Source: Seminavis robusta (lineage: Eukaryota; Bacillariophyta; Bacillariophyceae; Naviculales; Naviculaceae). From it: 64,000 nt of DNA. The position numbers and the translations under genes were made by a program. The notes below the pieces were generated by a model. It saw nothing but the letters and a program-made list of their open reading frames with translations, had not been told where the DNA came from and did not search any database. Position 1 is the first letter of the stretch, and every line of letters starts with the position of its first letter. Positions 22,156 to 32,904 of this stretch are shown here, piece after piece. The stretch is from assembly GCA_903772945.1 (NCBI GenBank), contig CAICTM010000247.1, forward strand, positions 21,573 to 85,572. Reading direction: 5' to 3'.

Positions 22156-22891
22156 TGTCTTTCTTCTTCTTCTTCTTCTGTTGTTTTTATGGCGAGTTTG
22201 TTCGCTTTCAACAAAATTTAGGAAACACTCCAAGTCAAGAGCTCAGTCAAAAAAGCCACTGACTTGTGTGGTGCCACGAAACAAAACTCTCTTTCTTCTT
22301 TCTCGCTTTGTTTCTTTCTTTCTTGCCTTTGAAAAGGAGCGGATTGCCAAGTTGCAGTTTAGTTGTTGGTTTTATGTTTCGGTGGTTGTGTTGAGTTTTT
22401 TCATTTTTGTTTCTTGCGTGGTCGTTGCTTCTCTCGCATCCATCCATAGATGGAGCCGAGCCGCCCAGCTCAGCATTGGAATGTTGCAATCCGGAGTGAA
22501 GTTCGTTCGCGTCATCGGAACCTCTTCTGATTGGTCCATAAGTTGTGCTGAGGAAGATCAAATAACCATAAAATATTCCATTTTACTGAAATATGAGCAA
22601 ATAAACAAACATTTGAGTAATTTTAGTATTCTCCAGCCTTCTGATTGGCCCATTCGAAGCGCCATTTTGTGCCCACTGGAACACAACTATTACATGCAAA
22701 TTCCATTTGTACTTAATGAAAAAAGACAAATGTCAAGAAATTGATATTTAGAGTAAAGTTATGTACCGTTCAGGAACTAGAAAAAGACTAAATGAGAAGT
22801 TTAAAAATAAGTGACAACAGTAAACGGTACCGTAAGGACGCAACATCCGGGAAACGTCAGACGCAGAGATCGGGACGAATGATTGAATCGA
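22156..22891. other. upstream region of the NRPS-like gene
   Basis: Contains T-rich and CTT-rich stretches next to the start codon and no supported gene. A MITE follows immediately. Confidence 0.4.
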
Positions 22892-23167
22892 ATACTACGG
22901 ATTCGGATTGAATTGTCCATTTCCTTGCTCCGAAGCCGATTTCCCACCCTCGGAAGCGGATTTCCGAGGTCTGGAAGCAAATTTCCAATTAAGAGACGTT
23001 CTCCGTTTAAGGATAGCGTTAGATGTCAAACGTTTTTGACGAGGAGTTCGGAGTTCGCCTCACGTAGAACCTACACAAACTATGTACCGGGAAGGAAAAT
23101 CTCCTTCAGAGGGTCGGAAATCCGCTTCAGCACTGGGAAAAGACAGTTCTTCCCGAATCCGTAGTAT
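22892..23167. mobile_element. 276-bp MITE with 15-bp perfect terminal inverted repeats
   Basis: ATACTACGGATTCGG at 22892-22906 is the exact reverse complement of CCGAATCCGTAGTAT at 23153-23167. If the TA at each end is a target-site duplication, the element proper starts CTACGG and ends CCGTAG, as in Tc1/mariner-type elements. The interior has repeated GGAAGC/GATTTCC words and no coding capacity. It lies between the NRPS-like gene and a weak minus-strand ORF. Confidence 0.75.
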
Positions 23168-23173
23168 AGTCCT

Positions 23174-24079
23174 TCAATTATTTATACCAAAATGTCGCAT
23201 CAATCTCTGCGTATCATTCTGCAGGCCTGTTACATCGATCTGTAAGCTTGTGAGCGCTTCGTGTATCTGCCGGCCAATAACAGTCTGGGGGCTTTCAGTC
23301 GCCGACATAACAACGCAAAAGAGACGACGAGCTTGAGCCAAACGCCACAGGTGTGGGTGGTTTCCTTGAGTCAAGGCTGCCAGGAAGTGACCACTGTCCT
23401 CCTCCGCGACGGCTTGTGCTCGAGGCCTTGCTCCACAACTACAAATCAGCAAGGCAGCCCCCGCCAAGCTTGTTATGTCGCCGCAAACACCCCCACGACG
23501 ATCGTGGTGAGCTCGCAGCGTTTCGATTGCACTTTCAAGCTGCTCAACTTTGACCACTAATTTCACAGGATTAGCTCCAGAGTAGGCTTCCCCAACAACG
23601 TATTTTGTTGGATTCAAAGGATCTCTATCCTGCGCTTGTGCAGCAAAAGTGAATAAGAGACTTTCTGAACCAATAAAATGACGACGCCAATTCACGTAGC
23701 CAACCTACCCCAGGCGAGTCTTGCAAATTCCAATGTGGGGCTGCTACAGCCGCTTGCACAGCCATCCCATTGGGGACAAGGAGATAGATCCATTAGATGT
23801 CGCTTCGCTACCCAGCCCCAAGCTGTCATTCTTCATGTAAGCAAATGAATCCAGCTGCTTGATTACTTTACCATTACCAGCAAGTACGATTTCACGACCA
23901 CGGCAATCTGTCACGCCACAACCTTGAAGACATGGAGGAAAGAAAGCCGTAAGGTGCCTGTTCGCTTTCTGCTCGAAGATATGTGCTACATTCTCTGAGA
24001 TTGCTTGGGCCATATTGCCTAGTTTCTCAACTCGTTGTTGTTGTTGTCTTCCAAAACTGAGTTGCAAAATAGCCAGCAA
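23174..24079 (-). CDS. hypothetical protein, structure uncertain
   Basis: Two minus-strand frames follow one another: 24079-23744 (111 codons) and 23695-23174 (173 codons, opening with GTG rather than ATG). The second has amino-acid composition typical of a real protein, including KYVVGEAYSGANPVKLVVKV and a closing TSLQIDVTGLQNDTQRLMRH. The two may be exons of one gene; a GTAGGT donor near 23708 and a TTCAG acceptor near 23668 exist, but the reading frames did not join cleanly in my attempts. No family is recognised. The stop codon lies seven bases from the MITE end. It may be a broken gene. Confidence 0.3.
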
Positions 24080-24540
24080 GCGAGCCAGCTAGCTGTTTGC
24101 CACGATCATGAGGGTGTCAACATTGAAGATGGCCTAATGGGACGGTTTCGGTTAACGATGTATCCTACGGTCCGGCGCGCATCGGCAAACAACACGAAAA
24201 ATCAAGTGAAAATGGCGCTGCATGACCTCTTTGTTGATACTGTTAACTCCCTTTCGACAGCTTGACTTTGCTGTGAGCCCTTTCTATAAGTATATCGGTG
24301 GCATCGCCGCTTATCCTGTCACCTTTGGAGCGCCAGAGGCTTCTTGATTCCACAATGTCAATTTCGAGTGATTAGCCCAGGATTACTCGCCAAAAAAACT
24401 CAAGATGGTGTGTTGGTTGGAAGCTTTATGTCTTTTAGAAATTGAATATATGTCTTTATAACATGTCTCGATGTCTATAGACAATTGAGACATAGGCCCA
24501 TAGTCTATTGACGCAGCGAGACGTTTCGAGACAACTATAG
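24080..24540. other. no gene seen
   Basis: Short frames only. It leads into the GAGAC/GTCTC-rich repeat, and such words already appear from about 24428. Confidence 0.35.
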
Positions 24541-24842
24541 ACATTTGAGTACAAATCGGAATTATTGAGACGTCTCGCGACGTCGCGAGACATCGCGAGA
24601 CATTGGGCTTATGTCTCGAATGTCTCTAGAGACATAAGCCTTGTGCAATTCAATGGTAAAATAGGCGGATGTCTTTAATTAAAAGACAAATGGGACATGT
24701 CTCGAGATATTTAAGATGTCGCGAGACATCTCGCGACGTCTATAAACATTTAAGAACAATTCGGAATTATTGAGACGTCTCGCAACGTTGCAAGACATCG
24801 CAAGACATTGGGCTTATGTCTAGACTGTCTCGAGACATAAGG
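24541..24842. repeat. two direct repeat units dense in GAGAC/GTCTC words
   Basis: Unit A (24541-24640) and unit B (24746-24842) share about 100 bp: a start ACATTT, then CGGAATTATTGAGACGTCTCGC, CATCGC/AAGACATTGGGCTTATG, and a final GAGACATAAG. Inside each unit the pentamer GAGAC and its complement GTCTC recur every 8-15 bp in both orientations, making short palindromes such as GAGACGTCTC. Unit B differs by several G-to-A changes. The spacing between units is about 205 bp. No coding capacity is seen. Confidence 0.7.
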
Positions 24843-25789
24843 ACAAACCAAGTCTGGTTGAAAAATAATTATTGGTCATATCGATATGGGAATGCGTACT
24901 TAAATATCTGTCTCAAGAAAAAATGGTGAGTAACCCAGCGTGATTGATGATTGATTGTACGCCTTCTGCCCGACTTGTGGCATTTGAGAAGATTCTGCAA
25001 ATCAAAAGGTGTCTGTTTCCCGTGAACGTTGAAATTTGGCTCCACAAAGAAAAGTTGCATAGTCTAGCTAGCTACCTGGCTACTCCCCAGCCAAAATGAG
25101 GAAAGCGGCAAAAAATGGGGAAAACCTCAGGATCACTTTGGAAACAAATAAGGAATTCCACCTGAATGTTCCTAGGAGCATGACTGAAAGATGATTTTGT
25201 GATCAAAAAGCCACCATCTGCTGGTTACCAGATCTCAGTCAATATCCAACCAATTGACCTAGTTGTTGAATGGTATTCGTCAGCAATGATGTTGTTTTGA
25301 ATGACATTGTCTTACTTTGTTGAGATAGTGTAGTTGATAGTGTCATATTGGGTGTTTACTAGAAGGGGTCAATTTTGCACCGAATATTTCTAAATGTAAG
25401 GGTATAGATACTGCAATTTGCCTTAATGCCAAGGCGTAAAGGCTGACTGATCTTCATGCTACTAGGTGATGTTAGGTTGCCTGTTTTCTTAAACGTAGTA
25501 AATGAGAACTTCGCCATTTGTGCTGCAGAGTAGTTGGTAGTCCCATGGAGAATATTCCTCCCTTCCACGGCAATCGGTTAAGCCAACACAGCAGCCAGTT
25601 ACATTTACCGGTATGTCCAGTTCAAACAGCTCAAGGGAACGCAAGAGACGGGATGCTGTACAACATTCTGCATTCGTATGGTACCAGTATCGTACTTTAC
25701 TTTACAATCTAGCTAGCCAACATGCCTGCCATCAATATACTAATGCACACTATGGTTAGTTGTGTATCATGCAATTCAATTCAATTCAA
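24843..25789. other. intergenic region of about 0.95 kb
   Basis: No supported gene. It holds a CTAGCTAGCTACC word near 25063 and tandem AATTC units just before the transporter's stop codon (about 25772-25790). Confidence 0.4.
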
Positions 25790-27397
25790 TCAAGCCAATG
25801 CAGTAGAGACGTAGACACCAACACATCCCATCACCGCACCCAATATCATCAGAGTTGTTGCAAAGGATGACTCCCATTTGGGTCCTCTTCCATGCTTCTT
25901 CATGGCTTCCCGGAACATCAAACCAGGAAAGACGAAACACACAAATGTAGCAGTGGCTCCTCCACCGGCTGAGTTGATCAGACCAAGGTCTGTAACAAAA
26001 CACGAAGCCAGCGTCATGATGGAAAGGAGCAGAATGGTAAAGAGATTCAACTTGGCATCGGTGTCCACCTCGTCTGTGATCCCGAGAATATCGAGGCAAT
26101 TGTCCCGTACACCAATAAAGTTGAGCGGATAGGAAACCAAACTGCAGAGCCCAATGGTGATGCGACTCAGAGTGGCCAGGCTGTCTCGTGTCGAATAGTT
26201 GTTCAAAATGTACGAGTCTGAATTGGCGCCAAATGTCAAAAATCCCACAGCGGCAATGGAGAAGTAGATTGCAGCTGTAATTCCAAAGGAATATCCCACG
26301 ACTTGACCAAAACGAGGGATGCTGGCATCTTTGAGTTCGGCATAGAAGCGTGGACTGTTGTAGTGCATGTCAAAGCTGGTGTACACCATACAGACAAATG
26401 GCAAGGCATCCATCGAAAAGGGCCGGCTGGAGGTTCCAAAGCTGGGTCGCATGTTTATTGGAATGTCATTGTAGAATTGTCCATCGGGCAGATAGGAACC
26501 ATCTAGGTATCGAAAGGTCATGCAACCAAGAGCGCAAAGGACCGATGCCATGCCCAATGCCGAGAAAGGAGCCAGAGCATCTAGATTTTTCATGAGACAG
26601 AGAGGCAGCAGCGCCAGGAAGGTAATCAAGAGCAAGCATTCCGTCACGTTGAGGTGAATATCGATGCCCTGCAAGATGAGTTGTAACGACTGCGACAGGA
26701 TGGAAGCATTGGCAAAGATTCCAATCAGCGGATCAACAGTACTTGCCACGGCCACCCCAAGACCGCCTCGATGCCCCACTGTCCTTTCCCAGCATTCACG
26801 ATACGTTCCAGACAGGGACATGTCACAGGCCTTTCCAATCCTGCCAAAAGCATTTGAGAAATGAAACATGTGAGGAAGGAAGGACTTCACGTAGTTTTGG
26901 CATGAAGCTTCTTCTACCACAGTAACTTACAATAGACAAAAATATCCAAACACAGCTCCCAGCAAGACTACCCACAGAATCGCAGAGACAATGGCGGTTG
27001 GGCTGTTGGCATACAGAGCTATTCCTCCCGACAAGGACAATACACCCCCTCCAATCAAATTCTTGGTCATGTTGGCAACTTCGGAAGGAATGGTTGCAGT
27101 GCCCGCCGCCGGAATATGATGAAGACGATCGGTGTCCACAATGGCTTGTTCACTGAGCACGAAATGAGCATGAGCCAGCGTGTCCATTTCCTCCTTGATG
27201 ACCTCTATTTCTTCCTTGATGTTTTCTTTGAGATCATGAATCAATAATGGAGCGCCGCAATTGTACAAATTGGTCTGATGATGGTTGTTGTTGTTGTGAC
27301 TTTGATCGGAGCTGTCGGATTCGAGCTGTTGATAGACAGGGGTCGACGGAGATATGGATCCATAGTGGGTGGGGAGTTGTTGTGCTTCTTTCGTCAT
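25790..27397 (-). CDS. AAAP-family amino acid transporter
   Basis: Two exons: 27397-26931 and 26840-25790. The 90-bp intron (26841-26930) has a GTAAGT donor and a TTGGCAG acceptor, and joining restores GYFCLL-IGKACDMS in frame, giving 505 residues. The start is the ATG at 27397; the frame upstream opens only with TTG. The N-terminal 110 residues are hydrophilic and Asn/His-rich. About eleven hydrophobic helices follow, beginning MTKNLIGGGVLSLSGGIALY, the typical first helix of the amino acid/auxin permease family, and including LVSYPLNFIGVRD and INSAGGGATATFVCFVFPG. It should carry amino acids or related zwitterions across a membrane; the substrate is unknown. It is divergent from the SDR gene, with 474 bp between start codons, so co-regulation is plausible. 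Confidence 0.85.
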
Positions 27398-27871
27398 CTT
27401 TCGTTGTCTTTTGTAGTAAGTAAACGATTGTTGCAAACTACTGGTACTGGAAGGGTTGCCTCAAATCAAAGGAGTTGTCAGGTTTGCAAAATTATTGTGC
27501 TCTTCATCACTTCAAGAAGAAATACTGCGATTGCCTGCAAGAAAATACACTATCATCTTCATCCGGATCCTTTGTTGGATTCGCTGCCTGGCAGTTGTCG
27601 GAAGTTATTAGGTTGGCTGTGAAAATAATGATGATGCCCGATGCGTCTGCCGCTGCACTTTCGACCGCCACCGCTTCATCGTGACATCGTTCGCAATTTG
27701 CAGGATAGATAGATTTGCTCAGCTTTCAACGCACCTCGATCACAAGAAAGTTGACTTCCGCTGTTGTCGTTACTCACTTTTTGAAGGAACGATTTTTCAT
27801 CGCCAAACACAAGGCAATCCCTCAACATGTGAACACGAGGTTTCTTGTTTCGCATCTATCCATTTTCATGC

Positions 27872-28738
27872 ATGTTGTTATTTCCAACAATCGCAACAAA
27901 ACTTGTCGCTGCTCTCCTTATTATCGTCGCTTGGTCTTTATCCGTCTCTTCTCTTTCATTTTCCGCAATGACGACAACAGCCAAACCGCTCGAAGGAAAA
28001 ATTGCTGTGGTCACCGGAGCCAGCAGCGGCATTGGTGCCGCAATTGCCAAAGGTCTCAGTGAAGCTGGGGCCAAAGTAGGCGTGGGTGGACGAAGATTGG
28101 ATAGACTCAAAGGACTTGCAGCTCAGCTCATGACCGCCAAGGGAGCGGCCAAGGTTCATGCCTGCAAAGTTGATGTCACCAGCAGAGAAGACATGGAGAC
28201 TTTCTGCAAGGAATGTGAAGAAAATTTGGGAGGACCCATTGATATCTTTGTCAACAATGCTGGTGTCATGTTCTATGGTAGATTGGAAGCCATGCGCGAA
28301 GAACAGTGGCATAGGGAACTCAATGTCAACTGCAAGGGGTTGTTGCATGCCGCTGCCTGCGTCTTGCCTGGAATGCTGGCCAAAGGAAGTGGACATATTG
28401 TGGTGACTTCCAGTGATGCTGGAAGGAAGGTATTCCCTGGTTTGGCCAACTACTCTGCAACCAAGTTCTTTGTGGAAGCATTCTGCCAAGGAATGAGGCT
28501 GGAAAATGCTGATAAGGGACTCAAAGTGACAACCATTCAACCTGGTGACTGCAAGACAGAATTGTCCCAGTTGACAACAGATGAAGAGGCTAGGAAAGAG
28601 TTTGCTCAGCCCTCCCAAGCCAGAGAGTTTTGGTTGGACCCAGAAGATGTTGCTGGAGCAGTGTTGTATGCTGTCACAGCTCCCAACCATGTTGGAGTGA
28701 ACGAAGTTTTGATTGAACCCCGAGGTGCCCCTGCATAA
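27872..28738 (+). CDS. short-chain dehydrogenase/reductase, near-copy of the NRPS-like C-terminal domain
   Basis: A 288-residue protein from the ATG at 27872; a second in-frame ATG at 27968 (MTTTAKPLEG) would give a cytosolic form of about 256 residues. The longer form has a hydrophobic leader (TKLVAALLIIVAWSLS), a signal peptide or anchor. The SDR domain has TGASSGIG, NNAGVMFYG, a Ser in VTSSDAG and the catalytic YSATK. By eye about 220 of 251 residues match the last domain of the protein encoded at 18073-22155, and both end in IEPRGAPA. At DNA level 28232-28296 is identical to the complement of 18515-18579, silent sites included. A recent duplication or gene conversion is the simplest reading. 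It should reduce an aldehyde or ketone with NAD(P)H. Confidence 0.88.
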   Translation: MLLFPTIATKLVAALLIIVAWSLSVSSLSFSAMTTTAKPLEGKIAVVTGASSGIGAAIAKGLSEAGAKVGVGGRRLDRLKGLAAQLMTAKGAAKVHACKVDVTSREDMETFCKECEENLGGPIDIFVNNAGVMFYGRLEAMREEQWHRELNVNCKGLLHAAACVLPGMLAKGSGHIVVTSSDAGRKVFPGLANYSATKFFVEAFCQGMRLENADKGLKVTTIQPGDCKTELSQLTTDEEARKEFAQPSQAREFWLDPEDVAGAVLYAVTAPNHVGVNEVLIEPRGAPA

Positions 28739-29557
28739 GACGCATTGGTTTTTTTTCCAATACTCAGTTAAGGCGTCCTAGCTAGATAGTCACTGAATAC
28801 TTAGCTAAAGTAATTCACCCTTTGTAAGCATACTTTTTTTCGCTTTGCTTGTAGTAAGCATTGGTGAAATCGAGGAATAAGACGCTCATTTCAGTGCAAT
28901 GCAAGCAAGAGGGAATCAATCCTCGCCGAGGCCGGTGATTGAAACCAACGGAACCGTCTGAATACACATGCTCCTCTTGTTCGCAAATACTCCTTCAAGT
29001 TCGCTGCTCTTGGCATGTCGCTCCTGCAGTACGCAAAGGGAAGAGCCATCTCCATTTATTCATTTGTGTTACCTATTCATCCGTTGAGTGTTGATTTGAT
29101 GCCTCCCATTCCTGCGAAAAGAAGCAGACGCACCAGTCAATCTTTGTCGTACGTACCGTACCCGGGTAAGATCAAAGCAAAAAGAAGTCTTTTTTTGACA
29201 ACTTGGTTCTTGTTGAAAAGACAAGTTGCGGGCATGTCTGGATTCCCCAGCAGCCCAGGATGGACGTTTTTGCGATGGCACCATGCTTCGATTTCGCTTG
29301 TGTTGTGTTGTGTTGTGTTGTTGAACGTATCCCTGCAGCACGAACTAGCCAGCTAGTAGCTACAAATCTAGTGAGCTAGATAGATAGCGAGTACAATGAA
29401 GCAGAGAAAGTGAAAAAGGTTCAATCGATTATAATATGTATGATGTTATCGCTCTCTAAAAGGCTATGTTCAGTTCAGTGTGGGTATGATCTAGCGACAT
29501 TCTCGCGGTTGGCTGGAAGGGAGGGGAAGCACGAGGGGAAAGGAGCTTTGCTTTCAT
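28739..29557. other. convergent intergenic region of about 0.8 kb
   Basis: 3' flanks of the SDR and heat shock factor genes. A TGTTG pentamer microsatellite sits near 29298-29322. No gene is supported. Confidence 0.45.
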
Positions 29558-30784
29558 TTAGAGTTCCCAAAAGTTGGAGCCAAAGTCCGTCAAGATATTA
29601 TGGTTGTCACTGGATCCAGCAAAGGAGGGAATGTCGGTGGGCTCTTGCTGCAGGAGAGCGGTGTTGGAGGAGAGGAGGGCAATAATATCATCTTGCATCT
29701 CCATCAGGTAGCTGCCTTGTGTGTTTGCGGGGAGAGGTGTCAAATCCACGGGGTTGGAGTTGCAAGTTCCATCGGTAAACACTGGAAGGGTCGAACTCAT
29801 CAAGTCGGGCATGGGCAATTGGCTCGAAGATTGAGCACTGCAGGGAAGAGGCGATTGCTGTTGCATACACCGCTGTTCCAGGAAGGTGTTGGCGAATGGG
29901 GGGCGGCTTTGACCACGCGCTCCAGCGAATGCCCGTTTGCCCTTTCTCTGCTGTGCCATGCCGATTGACACAATGGAACTGGTGGGGTCGGAGAACGAGG
30001 AAGCGCTCTGGGTGCTGGCAACCACTCGTGCGGTAAGCATATCCTCCTGAAAGGAACTGCGTTCGGGGTGGCAGTATGGCATCCTGTAAAAGTTGGGCTC
30101 AGTGTTGGGAGAGGGTGCCAACTTGCAACCGATTCCCTTGACGCGGACACGGGTCATGCGCTTGAGGAGATCAGGGCGTCCTCGCAAGAACATCTCGTGG
30201 TAGTATCCATTGCGGTCGCTGCCTGCGGTCAATCGACGGAATCCATAGAGATTGACCTGACGCTGGAAGGAAGTCAGCTTGGTTTGACTAAAGTATCTGT
30301 AGTGGTCACATCAGAAGAGGAGAGAAGCAAAGTGAGATACTGTTCCAAGATCGCTGTGCTGTGTGACTTGGAGCCTGCATGACCGTTCTTACCTTGGCAT
30401 GACTTCTTCGACGAATCGTTCCGGCTGGTGGACGACAAAGCAGCGACCATGGGGCTGCCAAGAGACCACATCATCCAAGCCATCCTTTGAGATTTGGTTG
30501 AGCATTTGGTAGAGCTTCTCGGGGAATGGAACGAGGACACCGCCGCGGGGACCACGGCGCTTGTTCGTGCTGTCTTCGTGAGGGCGGTAGAGGGGGGCAC
30601 GGTAGTGATCTTGGTAGTTGTGCTCGACATATACCTTGGTCTGGCTGTTGCTCTCACCGGTCGAGGATTCGTACATACCGGTGCTGGGATTGTTGCTGTT
30701 GTTATTGGAGCTCATTGCGTTGCTGTTGCTGGAGGCAAAGTCTGCAAACCATTGAGTGGAGGGCATTCCTGTGTGTTGAGACAT
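29558..30784 (-). CDS. HSF: heat shock factor-type transcription factor
   Basis: Two exons, 30784-30393 and 30296-29558, with a 96-bp intron (30297-30392; GTAAGA donor, CTACAG acceptor). Joining gives [25 protein letters not shown], the recognition-helix region of the HSF DNA-binding domain, in frame, for 376 residues. The domain covers about residues 75-190: [26 protein letters not shown]-like [13 protein letters not shown], then [18 protein letters not shown]. The intron lies inside the domain, a common position for HSF genes. A Gln/Pro/Ser-rich activation-type region follows, and the C-terminus has acidic and hydrophobic patches. The ATG at 30784 is chosen because the frame upstream runs into the transposon repeats. 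It should act in the nucleus on GAA-type heat shock elements. Diatoms have many HSFs, so the specific role is unknown. Confidence 0.9.
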
Positions 30785-30989
30785 TGTTGGTGTGCTGGAC
30801 TGAGCGCTGTAAGAAATGTGCGGAAGTTTGTTTGCTTCTTTTTGCTGCTGGCTCGAGATTGTGAGATCGAAGAATGGGGCAAAAGATTGGGCCAAGCATC
30901 CCTGGTTTCCATCCAGATTCCAGATCCCTTCAGTTGGTTTATACCGGTGAACTTTTGTCTTGAAGTAGAGAGACCCTGAAACGCACGCG

Positions 30990-31060
30990 ATGTTACACGT
31001 ATAATACGTGTAACACGTCTTACGTGTGGAATACGTATAACACGTATAACACGCGCGCCA
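30990..31060. repeat. left subterminal ACACGTATAA array
   Basis: About seven degenerate 10-bp units immediately inside the left inverted repeat, such as TTACACGTATAATACGTGTAACACG. It may be a transposase-binding array. Confidence 0.6.
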
Positions 31061-31487
31061 GCCAGCCACCGTGACCGTTCGAGTTTTGCAAAATGACTTG
31101 ACTTCAACTCCAACTTCTCCACCACAAAGAACCACCATGACAACAACCTCTCTTCTCTTGTTTGTTTGAAGGATACAAAGGTTTCTCTTGTTATTTGAAG
31201 ATAGCACCATCATTGTGGGTAAGTAGGCAATGTGGTATGGCTTTGTTGAAGCCAAGAAGACTGTTCCTGTGGAAAGATAGAATGATTTCTCTTCATTCAA
31301 CTCATTCTCCATTTTTCTGCCTCCACTCTCTTCCTCAGGCCCTGTACAGCCTTCAGGACCATTCTCTTTGCATTCATATACTTCTGAAGGCTCACTGACA
31401 AAGCCTGTGGATGACCTGGCCTTGAATTCTACCATTGTCAACCACTTTCTGTAGGGACCAGTACTGAACCCATGTAAGTACCTCAGC

Positions 31488-31690
31488 GCGCAACACGTGT
31501 TACGCATGTTACGCGTGTAACACGTGTTATGATGTAACACGTGTTATGCATACAACGTGTATTATATGTATCACCCGTGTTATACGTATCTAGCGTGTAA
31601 CACGTGTTACAGGTGTAACATGTATTATGCATATCACCCGTGTTATACGTATCACCTGTATTATACGTATTACCCGTGTTCGTTGTCTCA
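31488..31690. repeat. internal TAACACGTGTTA-type array
   Basis: About 200 bp of palindromic units around CACGTG and TACGTA, immediately upstream of the ATG at 31732. The position suggests a promoter-like or binding-site role for the element's own ORF. Confidence 0.6.
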
Positions 31691-31731
31691 CCTATTTTCG
31701 TTTTCTTGTTTAGTATTTTCGTTTAGGCATC

Positions 31732-32352
31732 ATGGTGGATTCTGACGATGAATCTGGTCCGCGAGACGGTCATGGGGCAAACGAGAATGATGCAGAAGAG
31801 ACCAAGGCTGAGGAATCTGAGGAGGAGATTCCCTTTGGCCCTGACAATCCTGGTCCCTTCTTCCCTGAAGAAATCACTCCCCGGAACTTTGTTTCATGTA
31901 TTCAACAAGCCATTCCGATGACCGCGAAGCGCCGAAACGAAGATGGATCCATCACCCATGATATCGCACAAAATGTTGCTGAAGAGATAGCTGCAGAAGT
32001 CGAAGCACAACGATGTCAGATGGCCGAAGCCAGCACCTACACTTTTCTTGGACTGGACCCCAACAATCCTGAGCACAGGATACAAGTTGAAAGTCTCAGG
32101 GCTTTGGGTTCCGCAGTTCCAGCATCCGCTCCAGCTCCAGCAGCCACTGCAGCACCAGCAGCCTCTGCAGCAGTCCCTCTAGCAGAATCTACCTCTGAGG
32201 ACGATGAAGGCAGCGTATCAAGGCGGGTGAAGAGATGGTACCGTCTGGCTTCACCAAAGACAAGACCACTCCTTGATGCAGACTCTTCCTTAGAGATTCG
32301 ATTTGTTTCGAAGTTAGAGATGAGCCTGTCCGTTCATAAAGTAAAGTCTTAA
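31732..32352 (+). CDS. acidic protein encoded inside the DNA transposon
   Basis: A 206-residue frame from an ATG directly after the internal repeat array. The first 50 residues are strongly acidic (DDESGPRDGHGANENDAEE, EESEEEIPFG). A compact segment follows (FPEEITPRNFVSCIQQAIP, THDIAQNVAEEIAAEVEAQR, STYTFLGLDPNNPEH), then an Ala/Pro linker and a basic end. No known domain is recognised. Since it lies wholly within the inverted repeats it is most likely an element-encoded accessory protein. Its last 160 bases overlap the broken minus-strand ORF, so the 3' end may not be original. Confidence 0.5.
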   Translation: MVDSDDESGPRDGHGANENDAEETKAEESEEEIPFGPDNPGPFFPEEITPRNFVSCIQQAIPMTAKRRNEDGSITHDIAQNVAEEIAAEVEAQRCQMAEASTYTFLGLDPNNPEHRIQVESLRALGSAVPASAPAPAATAAPAASAAVPLAESTSEDDEGSVSRRVKRWYRLASPKTRPLLDADSSLEIRFVSKLEMSLSVHKVKS

Positions 32353-32865
32353 CAACACTTGGCGAGAGATGGTTCTTTAGGCATTGTTCCGCTAGTGTAA
32401 TGGCTTCTGTGCCAAGATGAGTACTTAACACTTTCACTTGTGCCTCTTCCAGTTGTAAAAACGACTCCTTGGACAACATATGGTAATGTGATTCCGCCTC
32501 TTATCGAATCCCTTGTTTTTGATACGGAATCCAGCAGTCTTGCAAGAAAGTACAAAGTATGGCATCAAAACTTCTTTAATATGCGCCGAATCACAAGATT
32601 GATACATCGAAGGTAGCCAATACACTGTCGATTTCTCCATTCGATAATTATCGAACCCCAGAGTATCCATAATGTTTATCTCCTTTGGTGTATCATCAGT
32701 TAGTGAGGTTGCTACATTCACAATGATTGAAGCAGGAGTCCATTCTTCATCATTGATATTGTATCTAGCAACATGGGAGAGTTCAGATAGGTAAGAGTCC
32801 ATTTTACTTGATAAGCTGTCAGGTATTATGGCCTGCAACAGTGCATCTTCCTCTCTGCCTCGCAA
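32189..32865 (-). pseudogene. broken transposase-like ORF inside the DNA transposon
   Basis: Two overlapping minus-strand frames, 32865-32434 and 32479-32189, read as one protein with a frameshift near 32465-32479. The first has WTPASIIVNVATSLTDDTPKEINI and an SCKTAGFRIKNKGFDKR segment. The second has HLGTEAITLAEQCLKNHLSP, then LLYERTGSSLTSKQIESLRK and VKPDGTISSP. The helix-rich second part resembles the region between the N-terminal DNA-binding domain and the catalytic core of MULE-type transposases, but no DDE core is present, so the ORF is truncated as well as shifted. The assignment is tentative. Confidence 0.4.
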
Positions 32866-32904
32866 ACACCTAGCAAAACACCCGGCAAAAAAAACTTAGC
32901 AAAA

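Noticed and set aside
22883-23164. 93-codon ORF upstream of the NRPS-like gene
   Set aside because: It coincides almost exactly with the MITE and has no protein features.
30785-31540. Upstream extension of the HSF first exon
   Set aside because: The translation runs through the transposon end and its Cys/Tyr-rich repeat array, so it is not part of the HSF protein.
31488-31690. Regular 10-bp units suggesting a CRISPR-like array
   Set aside because: Units are too short and degenerate, without unique spacers, and lie inside a eukaryotic transposon.
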